Shown here piece by piece: positions 18,214-25,828 of a stretch of DNA of 64,000 bases (its first letter is position 1; every line of letters begins with the position of its first letter). The position numbers were made by a program, and so were the translations under genes. The notes below the pieces were generated by a model, which ran no database searches, was not told the origin of the DNA, and saw nothing but the letters and a program-made list of their open reading frames with translations. The stretch spans positions 49,379 through 113,378 of the forward strand of contig CAKQEP010000004.1 in assembly GCA_934230325.1 (NCBI GenBank), written 5' to 3'. This stretch comes from an uncultured Clostridia bacterium (GTDB lineage Bacteria > Bacillota > Clostridia > Christensenellales > CAG-314).

Positions 18214-18567
18214 TTAAAGGTTGTCTTTAAGCGCGAGAATGGCTTCACAAGCCGCGCAAGCGGGACAATCGCAATACTTTGCGCCGCTCTCTTTTAATGC
18301 GCGCGCATGCGCCGCAAAGTCGTTGGCGCGTTCTCCGAATATTTCCTTGCATTTGGCTGAATTTGTAAAGGCAATCAAATCGTCAATGGGTTCTATGTCT
18401 TCTTGCAGTTCTTTGATAAAAGCGGCGGTTTCCTTTTTGTAATCGTCGGTACCTATCGATGCCAACCATTTTTCCGCCGCTACCTTCGCTTCTTTGCAAC
18501 AACTCGTTGCGGCAATAAGTTTGTTTGCGTATTCTGTCGCTTGGTTAATGGATTCTTTTTGCGTCAT
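18214..18567 (-). CDS. Small conserved Cys-rich protein of unknown function
   Basis: 117 residues, mostly helical by eye, with an N-terminal Cys pair (AATSCCKEAKVAAEKWL) and a C-terminal cluster CDCPACAAC. I recall similar small proteins in gut Clostridia, sometimes labelled as heat shock proteins; nothing in the sequence resembles Hsp90. The Cys cluster suggests metal binding or redox work. It has a good AGGAGG site and is a single-gene unit convergent with spoIVA. Its neighbour upstream is the Crp/Fnr regulator on the same strand. Confidence 0.7.
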   Translation of the reverse strand: MTQKESINQATEYANKLIAATSCCKEAKVAAEKWLASIGTDDYKKETAAFIKELQEDIEPIDDLIAFTNSAKCKEIFGERANDFAAHARALKESGAKYCDCPACAACEAILALKDNL

Positions 18568-18696
18568 ATCAAATGCCTCCTAAAAAATATGATAATCGGT
18601 TTTTTCGCCGCCGTCAATACTATATCGGTGATTTTGGCAAAAAATATTGAGATTTACACAAAAATATTTGCTTTATCGTCAATTATATTGCGTTTG

Positions 18697-19359
18697 TCAA
18701 TCAACGACTGACGGATTTATTATTTCAAATCGGTTGTGTTTGTATCGTATTATTCCGTCTTTTTGCATTTTTGAAAGTTCGTTGCACAACGCGCTTCTGT
18801 CTACGCCGAGATAATCGGCAAGTTGTTGTCTGTTAAACGATACGTCAAAAGTATACTTTTGCTGGCTTTTTACTATGTCGGAAAAATAAGACATTAGTCT
18901 GCCGCGTATTGTTTTGTATGTCGTATGTATTGCGCGACGGGACAAATGCAAAGTCTTTTTTGCGCATATTTCAAGAAGATTTTTTAATAGTTGCAAATCG
19001 TTTATATCGTCGCAGTATTCAAAAATTCGTTTGACTTTTATAAACAAAACTACCGTGTCGTCGGTTGCTTTGACCGTCACGGGTAGGGGTTGAGCAGGTA
19101 GGCTTGCATATATTTCTGCAAATACTTCGCCTGCCGCCGCTCGACCTAAAACGGAGTTGTTGCCCCAAACGTCGGAGTATTCTATTACGACAGTGCCCGA
19201 TAAAACTATACCCAAACTTTCGGTAACGTTGCCTGCGTGCAAAACGACGTTGTTTTTCTTAAAAGTTTTTTCTTGCGCTTTTAAATTTTTTAGTAAATCG
19301 GCAATATTGCTTTCGGGTATGTTGTAAAACAATTTTGTTTTGGATAAAAGTTTTTCCAT
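18697..19359 (-). CDS. Crp/Fnr-family transcription regulator
   Basis: 220 residues. Residues 15-120 form a cyclic-nucleotide-binding type beta-barrel (NNVVLHAGNVTESLGIVLSG, then GEVFAEIYASL); the C-terminus has a winged helix with FNRQQLADYLGVDRSALCNEL as the recognition helix. There are no N-terminal Cys of the FNR iron-sulfur type, so the signal is not oxygen through a cluster in this protein; heme or another ligand is possible. It is divergent from a ferredoxin-type gene, a pairing common in Clostridia. A palindrome lies just upstream of its start, suggesting autoregulation. Confidence 0.9.
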   Translation of the reverse strand: MEKLLSKTKLFYNIPESNIADLLKNLKAQEKTFKKNNVVLHAGNVTESLGIVLSGTVVIEYSDVWGNNSVLGRAAAGEVFAEIYASLPAQPLPVTVKATDDTVVLFIKVKRIFEYCDDINDLQLLKNLLEICAKKTLHLSRRAIHTTYKTIRGRLMSYFSDIVKSQQKYTFDVSFNRQQLADYLGVDRSALCNELSKMQKDGIIRYKHNRFEIINPSVVD

Positions 19360-19374
19360 AAAAAATCTCCGATT

Positions 19375-19390
19375 TGTTGTTAAAACAACA
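19375..19390. promoter_or_regulatory. Palindromic operator between the Crp/Fnr gene and the 4Fe-4S gene
   Basis: TGTTGTT-AA-AACAACA, a perfect 7-2-7 inverted repeat of the size bound by Crp/Fnr dimers. Its centre is 41.5 bases before the predicted start of the rightward transcript and lies downstream of the predicted start of the leftward one. Confidence 0.6.
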
Positions 19391-19404
19391 TTTTTCTTGA
19401 CGTG

Positions 19405-19434
19405 ATTATACTATAATATCTACAAATAAGTCAA
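19405..19434 (-). promoter_or_regulatory. Promoter of the Crp/Fnr gene
   Basis: Minus strand TTGACT (19434-19429), 18-base spacer, TATAAT (19410-19405). The operator at 19375-19390 would lie in the early transcribed region, a repressing position. Confidence 0.6.
19412..19417 (+). promoter_or_regulatory. -10 box of the 4Fe-4S gene, no -35
   Basis: TATAAT at 19412-19417 has no recognisable -35 hexamer 16-18 bases upstream, as expected for a promoter that needs an activator. Start expected near 19424. Confidence 0.5.
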
Positions 19435-19447
19435 GAGAGGTGTACAA

Positions 19448-20161
19448 ATGAAAAGAAAAATTATCGAAATCAATCAATCCAAGTGCAACGGTTGCGGCGC
19501 TTGCGCCGACGCCTGTCACGAAGGCGCGATAGGTATGTTAAACGGCAAGGCTGTTCTTTTGCGGGACGATTATTGCGACGGTTTAGGAGATTGTCTGCCT
19601 GCTTGCCCGACGGGCGCGATTACTTTTGTAGAGAGGGAAGCGCTCGAATACGACAAACAAGCGGTTTTAGAAAACAAACAAAACAAGATGCGTAAACAGG
19701 GTATGTGTTTAAATCATTCCGGTTGCGCAGGCAGTCAAATCAGACAACTTAACCCCGAAAAAATCGACGTCGAAAAAACGACTGCGGCGCACATAAAGTC
19801 GCAACTTTCGCAGTGGCCGTGTCAAATCAAATTAGTTCCCGCAAATGCGCCGTATTTTGACGGAGCAAAACTTCTCGTAGCGGCAGATTGTACGGCGTAC
19901 GCATATGCAAATATGCACAATGAGTTTATGAAAGGCAAAATAACGCTTATCGGGTGTCCGAAACTGGACGGCGTAGATTATAGCGAAAAATTGATCGACA
20001 TAATCAAGTCCAACGACATAAAAAGCGTCACGGTATTGAGAATGGAGGTTCCTTGTTGCGGCGGGTTGGAAAACGCAGTAAAAAAGGCATTGCAAAATAG
20101 CGGAAAATTTATTCAATGGCAAGTTGTGACTATTTCTATAGACGGAAAAATTATGGAATAA
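19448..20161 (+). CDS. 4Fe-4S cluster-binding protein paired with Crp/Fnr regulator
   Basis: 237 residues. Two ferredoxin clusters stand at the start: CNGCGACADACHEGAI and YCDGLGDCLPACPTGAI. The rest has conserved Cys in SGCAGSQI, LIGCPKLDGVDYSEKL and VPCCGGL, typical of a clostridial redox protein family often found beside a Crp/Fnr gene. I recall this pair near hybrid cluster protein genes in other Clostridia, but hcp is not in this window. It may take part in nitrosative or oxygen stress response; that is inference. AGAGAGG precedes the ATG. Confidence 0.82.
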   Translation: MKRKIIEINQSKCNGCGACADACHEGAIGMLNGKAVLLRDDYCDGLGDCLPACPTGAITFVEREALEYDKQAVLENKQNKMRKQGMCLNHSGCAGSQIRQLNPEKIDVEKTTAAHIKSQLSQWPCQIKLVPANAPYFDGAKLLVAADCTAYAYANMHNEFMKGKITLIGCPKLDGVDYSEKLIDIIKSNDIKSVTVLRMEVPCCGGLENAVKKALQNSGKFIQWQVVTISIDGKIME

Positions 20162-20190
20162 TATAAAAATATATCATTTTTGCAAAAATT

Positions 20191-20199
20191 TGATATAAT
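20191..20199 (+). promoter_or_regulatory. Extended -10 promoter touching the DUF3810 start
   Basis: TGA-TATAAT at 20191-20199 with no clear -35. Only 7 bases separate it from the ATG. Confidence 0.45.
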
Positions 20200-20206
20200 A
20201 GTAGAT

Positions 20207-21379
20207 ATGAAACCAAATTGTCAAAATCAAAAAATAAAATTCAAACGCGAATTGATTTTTTGCGCCGTTTCTTTCGCTTTGTTTTTGGTTATGCTTTTGC
20301 TAAAAACAAACGTAGAAATATGCGAATGGTGGACGGTAAACGTATCTCAAAAGATAGTTTGGCTTGCGTCAACTTTGACGGGATGGTTCGGTTTTAGTTT
20401 GTTTGAGTTTTTATGTGCGGCGGTTGTCGTCATAGGCATTGTTTTGCTTGTGACGATAATCGTCCTTTTTTGCCGTCAAAAAGGACGCGTCGCGTTAAAA
20501 ATACTTGCCGTCGTACTTTGCGTCGCGTTGACGATTGTTTGTGTTTATACCGCAAGCGCAGGTTTTGCATACAACAGAAAAGAATTGCCCGTACAAATTA
20601 AGCAAGGCGATATAGAAAGGACAAAAATCAATGAGTACGCCGAGTATTTTGTGGATTTGTTAAACGACGTTTCTCGTAAGATTGAGCGAGATAAAGACGG
20701 AGTGGTTGTTTGTCCGTACACTACAAAAGAATTATCCGATTTGCTTTCAAAAGAGTACGAGCGGCTTGACAAAACGTATTTTTACAACAAAACGCCGCGC
20801 GCAAAAGGCGTTACTTTAAGCAAAATAATGAGTCAAGCGCAAATTACGGGCGTGTTTTTTGCGCCTACGGGAGAAGTCAATATCAACGTTGATTTTCCTA
20901 AATCTACTTTTGCCGTAACGATGGCTCACGAAATGGCTCACGGCAAAGGCGTTATGAGAGAAAACGACGCAAATCTTCTTGCGTATTACGTTACGCTCAC
21001 GAGCGACGACTATTACGTAAAATACAACGCATTGTTCAGCCTTGTGGGTTCGGTGGCGAGAGCGGTGTCCTACTACCCCGACAGTTTGGCGGAGTGGAAG
21101 GCGTTGATTAAAAAAATATCTCCCGAAGTAACAAACGAAATGAATTTTTACAACGAATACTGGAAAAATCACGATAAACTCGCCAAAATAGAGGAGTGGT
21201 TTAACGATTTGTATCTAAAAATGAGCGGCGTAAAGCAGGGAACAAAAAGTTACGTAGACGGTGACGGCAACGAATACGGCGAGGATTTGGACGGTGACGG
21301 AAGAAAAATCGCGACAAAAATCAATTTTTCTCGTCCGCAGAGAATGGTTTTTTTACTGATAGAAAAAGGCTGTATTTAA
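20207..21379 (+). CDS. DUF3810-type membrane metalloprotease
   Basis: 390 residues. Three membrane segments lie in residues 15-125, then a soluble domain with the zinc-protease motif HEMAHGKGV near residue 248 (HExxH) and an acidic downstream run ENDANLLAYY. The order matches the DUF3810 family. The C-terminus has DGDGNEYGEDLDGDG, which resembles a calcium-binding loop. The substrate is unknown. The ATG at 20207 has no ribosome site; an extended -10 (TGATATAAT) ends 7 bases before it, so the message may be leaderless. Confidence 0.75.
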   Translation: MKPNCQNQKIKFKRELIFCAVSFALFLVMLLLKTNVEICEWWTVNVSQKIVWLASTLTGWFGFSLFEFLCAAVVVIGIVLLVTIIVLFCRQKGRVALKILAVVLCVALTIVCVYTASAGFAYNRKELPVQIKQGDIERTKINEYAEYFVDLLNDVSRKIERDKDGVVVCPYTTKELSDLLSKEYERLDKTYFYNKTPRAKGVTLSKIMSQAQITGVFFAPTGEVNINVDFPKSTFAVTMAHEMAHGKGVMRENDANLLAYYVTLTSDDYYVKYNALFSLVGSVARAVSYYPDSLAEWKALIKKISPEVTNEMNFYNEYWKNHDKLAKIEEWFNDLYLKMSGVKQGTKSYVDGDGNEYGEDLDGDGRKIATKINFSRPQRMVFLLIEKGCI

Positions 21380-21393
21380 TTAAATTAAAATCG

Positions 21394-21422
21394 TTGAAAT
21401 CATTTTGTTTGTGTGTTATAAT
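21394..21422 (+). promoter_or_regulatory. Promoter for the ATP-grasp-yggS-lspA-rluD operon
   Basis: TTGAAA at 21394-21399, 17-base spacer, TATAAT at 21417-21422. Confidence 0.7.
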
Positions 21423-21442
21423 AAAAATTGAGGTTTTTAAAC

Positions 21443-22333
21443 TTGAAAAAAGGCTGGATAGTTTACAACGCTTATTGCAAAGTCGCGTCTACGGGAGAAT
21501 GTATAAACAAACTCGCCGCATCGTTAAAAGACGTTGGAGCAGAGATAAAAATTTTGCCGCACACCGACGTAAAGTTGGGTTTTGACGCCAACGGAGATAT
21601 CGTTCCGTTTGTACAAATGCAAAAACCCGATTTTTGCATATACTGGGACAAAGACGCGCAAATAGCCTATATGTTGGAAAAATGGGGCCTAAGAGTCTTT
21701 AATCGTCCTTTTGTGCTTGAGTGTTGCGACCACAAAGGCAAAACTTTTTTTGAGTTGAGCGGTAAAGGTATACCGATGCCAAAGACTATTTTATCGCCGC
21801 TCGTTTACCCGATAAACAACGAGTTTGACGACGATTTTTCGCATTATGTCGTGGATACGCTCGGGTTGCCGTTGGTGGTAAAAGAGAGTTATGGCAGTTT
21901 TGGCGCGCAGGTACACCTTGCAAAAACTTTTGAAGAATTTAAATCATTACGAACAAAATTGTTGCACTCGCACCATCTGTATCAAGAGTTTGTATCGTCA
22001 AGCGTCGGTAGGGACGTTAGAGTCATTGTGATTGCAGGCAAGGCAATATGCGCTATGCAACGCAAAAACGACAAAGATTTTAGAGCAAACATAGAGTTGG
22101 GCGGTACCGGCAGTCCCTATCCTATAGATGAAAAACTTTATTCTTTGTGCGGCAAGATAGCGGATATTTTGGGAGCGGATTACTTCGGCGCAGATTTTTT
22201 GTTTGGTAAAGACGGTTACGTTTTGTGCGAAGTGAATACAAACGCGCATTTTTTGGGTATTCAGTCCGTGACGGGCGTGGATATCGCTAAAAAATATGCC
22301 GATATGGTAGCGGAGATATTAAACAATGGTTGA
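21443..22333 (+). CDS. RimK-like ATP-grasp ligase, TTG start
   Basis: 296 residues. The TTG at 21443 is chosen because GAGG lies 9 bases before it; the frame upstream has no site. The ATP-grasp core shows VVKESYGSFGAQVHLA, the loop that clamps ATP, VSSSVGRDVRVIVIAG, and the metal-binding end DFLFGKDGYVLCEVNTNAHF. This resembles the RimK/alpha-L-glutamate ligase group, which adds amino acids to peptides or cofactors. The acceptor is not known. The next gene, yggS, overlaps its end by 8 bases, so they are co-translated. Confidence 0.85.
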   Translation: MKKGWIVYNAYCKVASTGECINKLAASLKDVGAEIKILPHTDVKLGFDANGDIVPFVQMQKPDFCIYWDKDAQIAYMLEKWGLRVFNRPFVLECCDHKGKTFFELSGKGIPMPKTILSPLVYPINNEFDDDFSHYVVDTLGLPLVVKESYGSFGAQVHLAKTFEEFKSLRTKLLHSHHLYQEFVSSSVGRDVRVIVIAGKAICAMQRKNDKDFRANIELGGTGSPYPIDEKLYSLCGKIADILGADYFGADFLFGKDGYVLCEVNTNAHFLGIQSVTGVDIAKKYADMVAEILNNG

Positions 22334-22997
22334 TTTTAAAACGGCGTTTACAGAAGCGCAAAAAAATATTGAGGCAAACAAAACTGCGGAAAAAGTTTTG
22401 ATTGTGGGAGCAACCAAAACGCGAGATATAAACATAATAAAAGCGGCGGCGGCTGACGGTCTTGCCGTTGCGGGGGAAAACAAAGTTCAGGAATTTGTAG
22501 GCAAATACGAGCCGATACAAGGGCTTTCTTGGCATTTTATCGGGGCGTTGCAAACCAACAAGGTAAAGTATATCGTCGACAAAGTGGATATGATTCATTC
22601 CGTTGACAGGCTCGATTTGGCAAAGGAAATAAACAATCGCTGCGCCAAAATAAACAAGGTTATGCCTGTTTTGATAGAGGTCAACGTTGGCGGAGAACAG
22701 AGTAAAAGCGGCGTTTCTCCCGACGGCGTGTACGGGTTGGCGGAAGAATTGCTTAAATTCGAGCATCTTTTGCTTAGCGGTATTATGACGGTTTTGCCTA
22801 TCGGCGCGCCCGAATATATGTACCGACAAACGGAAAATATTTTTAAATCTTTACAACAAAAATATCCGCAACTTCCCGTTGAATATCTCAGTATGGGCAT
22901 GAGCGGAGATTACGTCACGGCAGTACGACACGGCGCAAATATAGTACGACTCGGTACTGCGTTGTTTGGCGCAAGGTTTTATGGTAATGAAAATTAA
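22326..22997 (+). CDS. yggS: Pyridoxal phosphate homeostasis protein YggS/YlmE family
   Basis: 223 residues. The PLP-binding lysine sits in LIVGATKTRDINIIK near residue 36, followed by GENKVQEFVGKY, WHFIGALQTNKVKYI, LIEVNVGGEQSKSG and LSMGMSGDYVTAVRHG, and the end VRLGTALFGAR. All are family hallmarks of the single-domain alanine-racemase-fold protein that buffers PLP. The gene overlaps the genes on both sides, in an operon with an ATP-grasp enzyme and lspA. Confidence 0.95.
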   Translation: MVDFKTAFTEAQKNIEANKTAEKVLIVGATKTRDINIIKAAAADGLAVAGENKVQEFVGKYEPIQGLSWHFIGALQTNKVKYIVDKVDMIHSVDRLDLAKEINNRCAKINKVMPVLIEVNVGGEQSKSGVSPDGVYGLAEELLKFEHLLLSGIMTVLPIGAPEYMYRQTENIFKSLQQKYPQLPVEYLSMGMSGDYVTAVRHGANIVRLGTALFGARFYGNEN

Positions 22998-23547
22998 GTA
23001 CGACAAAAAAAACTGGATATGTTTTGGCGTTTGCATAGCGATAACGATTGTCGGTATCGTTTTGGACCAACTCACTAAATCGCTTTTTGAAAGATTGTTT
23101 CAACAAGGCAAACTTCCTATTACCGTCATTGATAACGTAGTGATTTTTACCTATGCCTTAAACGACGGCGCGGCGTGGGGGTCTTTGTCCGGCAGTAGCG
23201 TGCTGTTTTTTGTGCTTACCGTCGTCGCTTTGCCTGTATTCGTATGGATTTTTGTTGCGAGAATAAAGCGTGGTTGGTGCGGTTCGCTCGGATTTGCTTG
23301 CGTGATTTCGGGTACAATTGGCAACGCGATAGATCGCGCCTTTTTGGGCGACGGATTTTTCAACGGCAAAGTGAGAGATTTTATCGCAACGCAATTTTTG
23401 GGCAAACTCGACTTTATTTGTAACGTTGCGGACATATTTTTGACTATAGGCGTCGTTATTCTCATTTTGGGAATGATTCTATTTGACGACGACGCGATAT
23501 TTAGTAAACGCTCCGCAGATAAGGGCGGAACAATTGACCATGAGTGA
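22987..23547 (+). CDS. lspA: Lipoprotein signal peptidase
   Basis: 186 residues from the ATG at 22987; an ATG at 22981 is the alternative. Four membrane segments carry the family motifs: VLDQLTKSLFERL, LNDGAAWGSL, SGTIGNAIDRAF and FICNVADIF. The two catalytic aspartates (in NAIDR and NVADIF) are present. LspA removes signal peptides from prolipoproteins such as those at 13457 and 63323. It overlaps yggS by 11 bases and the RluD-type gene by 8. Confidence 0.94.
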   Translation: MKIKYDKKNWICFGVCIAITIVGIVLDQLTKSLFERLFQQGKLPITVIDNVVIFTYALNDGAAWGSLSGSSVLFFVLTVVALPVFVWIFVARIKRGWCGSLGFACVISGTIGNAIDRAFLGDGFFNGKVRDFIATQFLGKLDFICNVADIFLTIGVVILILGMILFDDDAIFSKRSADKGGTIDHE

Positions 23548-24478
23548 CGCATTGACCGATTTGTTTGAAATAAAGTTTTTTGAGTCGCAAGAAACCGACG
23601 CAGGCAAAAGGCTCGATGTTTTTTTGGCGGAGAGTCTTGACTCTACGAGAAATCATGCGCAGGTGCTTATAGCCAAAAATTTTGTAGAGTTAAACGGTGC
23701 GCCGGCGACAAAAGCAGGCAAATCCGTCAAAGCAAACGACGTCGTCAAAGTCAATTTGCCCGTTCCCGTGCCGATACGTATTTTACCTCAAGACATACCG
23801 CTCGATATCGTGTACGAAGACGCAGATTTGGCGGTAATAAACAAACAACAAGGACTGACGATTCACCCCGCAAACGGTAATTATAACGATACTTTGGTAA
23901 ACGCTTTACTGTTTCATATAAAGGATTTGAGCGGTATCAACGGACAAATACGACCGGGTATAGTACACAGACTGGATAAGGACACGGCGGGACTTATGGT
24001 GGTGGCAAAAAACGATTTTGCCCATGCAGAACTCGCTCGTCAGATTTTTGTCAAGGAATGTAGCAGAATTTATTACGCTCTCGTAGAAGGCAAGTATAAA
24101 GACGACGACGGTATAATTCAACAACCGATAGGGCGCAGTCGTTCTGACCGCAAAAAAATGGCTGTCGATTATTCGGGAAAACCTGCCGTCACTCTTTTTC
24201 ACGTGGTGGAGAGATTTGACAATTACACGTTGGTGAGATTTCAGTTGAAAACGGGGCGTACCCATCAAATACGCGTTCATACGGCGTTTTTGGGCAATCC
24301 CGTAGTCGGTGACAAAACTTACGGATTTAAAAAGCAAAAATTTGCTCTCAACGGGCAGTTGTTGTTTAGCAAAATTATCGGTTTTACTCACCCGAGAACC
24401 AAAGAACCTATGCGGTTTGAAGCGGATTTGCCCGATTACTTTAAAAATGTTTTAAATATTTTAAGAAAAACCGACTAA
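23540..24478 (+). CDS. RluD-type pseudouridine synthase
   Basis: 312 residues from the ATG at 23540. An S4 domain (GKRLDVFLAESLDSTRNHAQVL) is followed by the catalytic HRLDKDTAGLMVVAK, the RTHQIRVHTAFLGNPVVGDKTYG run and the end of the fold. The gene follows lspA with an 8-base overlap, the usual lspA-rluD order in many bacteria. In that context it is probably the enzyme modifying 23S rRNA helix 69 (RluD function), but a YlyB-type role cannot be excluded. Confidence 0.92.
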   Translation: MSDALTDLFEIKFFESQETDAGKRLDVFLAESLDSTRNHAQVLIAKNFVELNGAPATKAGKSVKANDVVKVNLPVPVPIRILPQDIPLDIVYEDADLAVINKQQGLTIHPANGNYNDTLVNALLFHIKDLSGINGQIRPGIVHRLDKDTAGLMVVAKNDFAHAELARQIFVKECSRIYYALVEGKYKDDDGIIQQPIGRSRSDRKKMAVDYSGKPAVTLFHVVERFDNYTLVRFQLKTGRTHQIRVHTAFLGNPVVGDKTYGFKKQKFALNGQLLFSKIIGFTHPRTKEPMRFEADLPDYFKNVLNILRKTD

Positions 24479-24538
24479 TTAGGCTGTAAAAAGTTTACTT
24501 TTTTGCGGCAATAAGTTAAAATATATCAGAGGTAAAAA

Positions 24539-25390
24539 ATGTCCTACAAAAATCTGTTGTCTTTAAACGACCTTACGGATACGGAAATCAATCAACTGTT
24601 GGACGTTGCGTCGGAAATGAGACGCGTCGTTTTGTCGAGAGTCAAAAGAGGACCGCAGTTGTTGGGCAAGGTTTTGGCGATAGCGGGCGATTACGACGAT
24701 TTGTCGCGCAACTGCCTATCGTTGGCTTGCGGGTATTTGTCGGGGTTGACGGCTGATTTTTTTAAAACGCCTTGTTATGACGATATACTCAACATCAAGG
24801 CGGCGGGCGTCGATTATATCGTCATTGAGCCTGAGCAGACAGAGATTGCTCGGTTAGCCCGCGACGAAGAAGGCGTAGTGACTTATGGCGGCAAATACAG
24901 CGGCGCGCTGGCAACGCTTGCAATTCTTTTTACCATAAAACAGCGGTTGGAAACAATCAAATCCGTTGACGTGTCTTTGTTGGGTAACCTACAAAAAGGA
25001 TACAAATGCGCGGAAGACTTAAACGATATTTTGCTTCGGTTTGAGTCGCGTGTTTCGGTCTGCGGGTACGACAAAAATATTGCTAACTATTTTAAAGAAA
25101 AATCGATACGCGTGTATTCCGACATAAATATGGTAACGCATGGCGCAGATTTTATTATTGATTTTGGCGGCAGAGAGGAAGAAAACATTTATTTTTACGG
25201 CGATAGCATGGGGCTGACGCAAGAAACGATAAAACTTGCTCAGCCAAATGCGCCGCTACTGTTTAAAAATCGGATTTTCAGTAAGGAAAAAGGTTGTTTT
25301 GTAACGTATCCGTTTAGCGCAACGGCAGATTATTACACAAATCTTACTGCGGTCACTATGGCAGTGTTGTATTTGTTAAAAAGGAATTAA
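24539..25390 (+). CDS. Carbamoyltransferase-fold protein lacking active-site motifs
   Basis: 283 residues, slightly shorter than aspartate carbamoyltransferase. The N-terminus NLLSLNDLTDTEINQLLDVA and the C-terminal YYTNLTAVTMAVLYLL fit the first and last helices of the ATCase/OTCase fold, and DYIVIEPEQTEIARLA and VDVSLLGNLQKGYKCAEDL fit its middle. The carbamoyl phosphate motif STRTR is replaced by DYDDLSRN, and HPTQ by a run reading SGALATLA. It is therefore likely inactive as a transferase and may bind or regulate something. GAGG precedes the ATG. No pyrimidine gene other than distant pyrG is near. Confidence 0.6.
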   Translation: MSYKNLLSLNDLTDTEINQLLDVASEMRRVVLSRVKRGPQLLGKVLAIAGDYDDLSRNCLSLACGYLSGLTADFFKTPCYDDILNIKAAGVDYIVIEPEQTEIARLARDEEGVVTYGGKYSGALATLAILFTIKQRLETIKSVDVSLLGNLQKGYKCAEDLNDILLRFESRVSVCGYDKNIANYFKEKSIRVYSDINMVTHGADFIIDFGGREEENIYFYGDSMGLTQETIKLAQPNAPLLFKNRIFSKEKGCFVTYPFSATADYYTNLTAVTMAVLYLLKRN

Positions 25391-25435
25391 AGACAAAAAA
25401 GTCTTGATTTAATATATCTATAAAGGTGAACAAAA

Positions 25436-25729
25436 ATGAGAAGAACATTAGAAAACATTATCATCGGTATACTTATCGTGGCGTTGATTCTTGCCGTTTT
25501 GGGCGTCGTGCTTAAAAACGACGTAGTATCAAAAGCCGCATTCGTCGTGTTGATTATCGTTGCCGCTGCGTACACGGTGCTGCAAGTGGTGGACTACTTT
25601 GACACGTTGAAGATTGACGACGTAAAAAAGCAAAAATCACAGTTTTGGTTTATGGTAGTTACCGTCGTTTTGTCTTTGGTGATAGTTTGCGTAAGCATCT
25701 TTGCTCTTGCGGGAAAATTAGTATTTTGA
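25436..25729 (+). CDS. Small three-helix membrane protein, unknown function
   Basis: 97 residues with three hydrophobic segments (about 8-27, 34-52 and 71-95) and a short charged loop DTLKIDDVKKQKSQ. A good AAAGGTG site precedes the ATG. No family is recognised. It follows the carbamoyltransferase-like gene by 45 bases and ends before a bidirectional terminator. Confidence 0.7.
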   Translation: MRRTLENIIIGILIVALILAVLGVVLKNDVVSKAAFVVLIIVAAAYTVLQVVDYFDTLKIDDVKKQKSQFWFMVVTVVLSLVIVCVSIFALAGKLVF

Positions 25730-25764
25730 TTTTTTAGCAAAGGCTGTTTTATTAACGTAACGCC

Positions 25765-25805
25765 AAAAAAAACACTCCCCGATTGTTGCGGGTAGTGTTT
25801 TTTTA
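25765..25805. terminator. Bidirectional terminator between the small membrane gene and rqcH
   Basis: An outer 10-bp stem (AAAAAACACT with AGTGTTTTTT) and inner CCCG/CGGG pair with one mismatch; A-run before and T-run after serve both convergent genes. Confidence 0.85.
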
Positions 25806-25828
25806 GTTTAAAGAGATTTTTGCTAAAA

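Noticed and set aside
18214..18567. Hsp90 annotation for the small Cys-rich protein
   Set aside because: The protein is 117 residues and has no GHKL ATPase motif.
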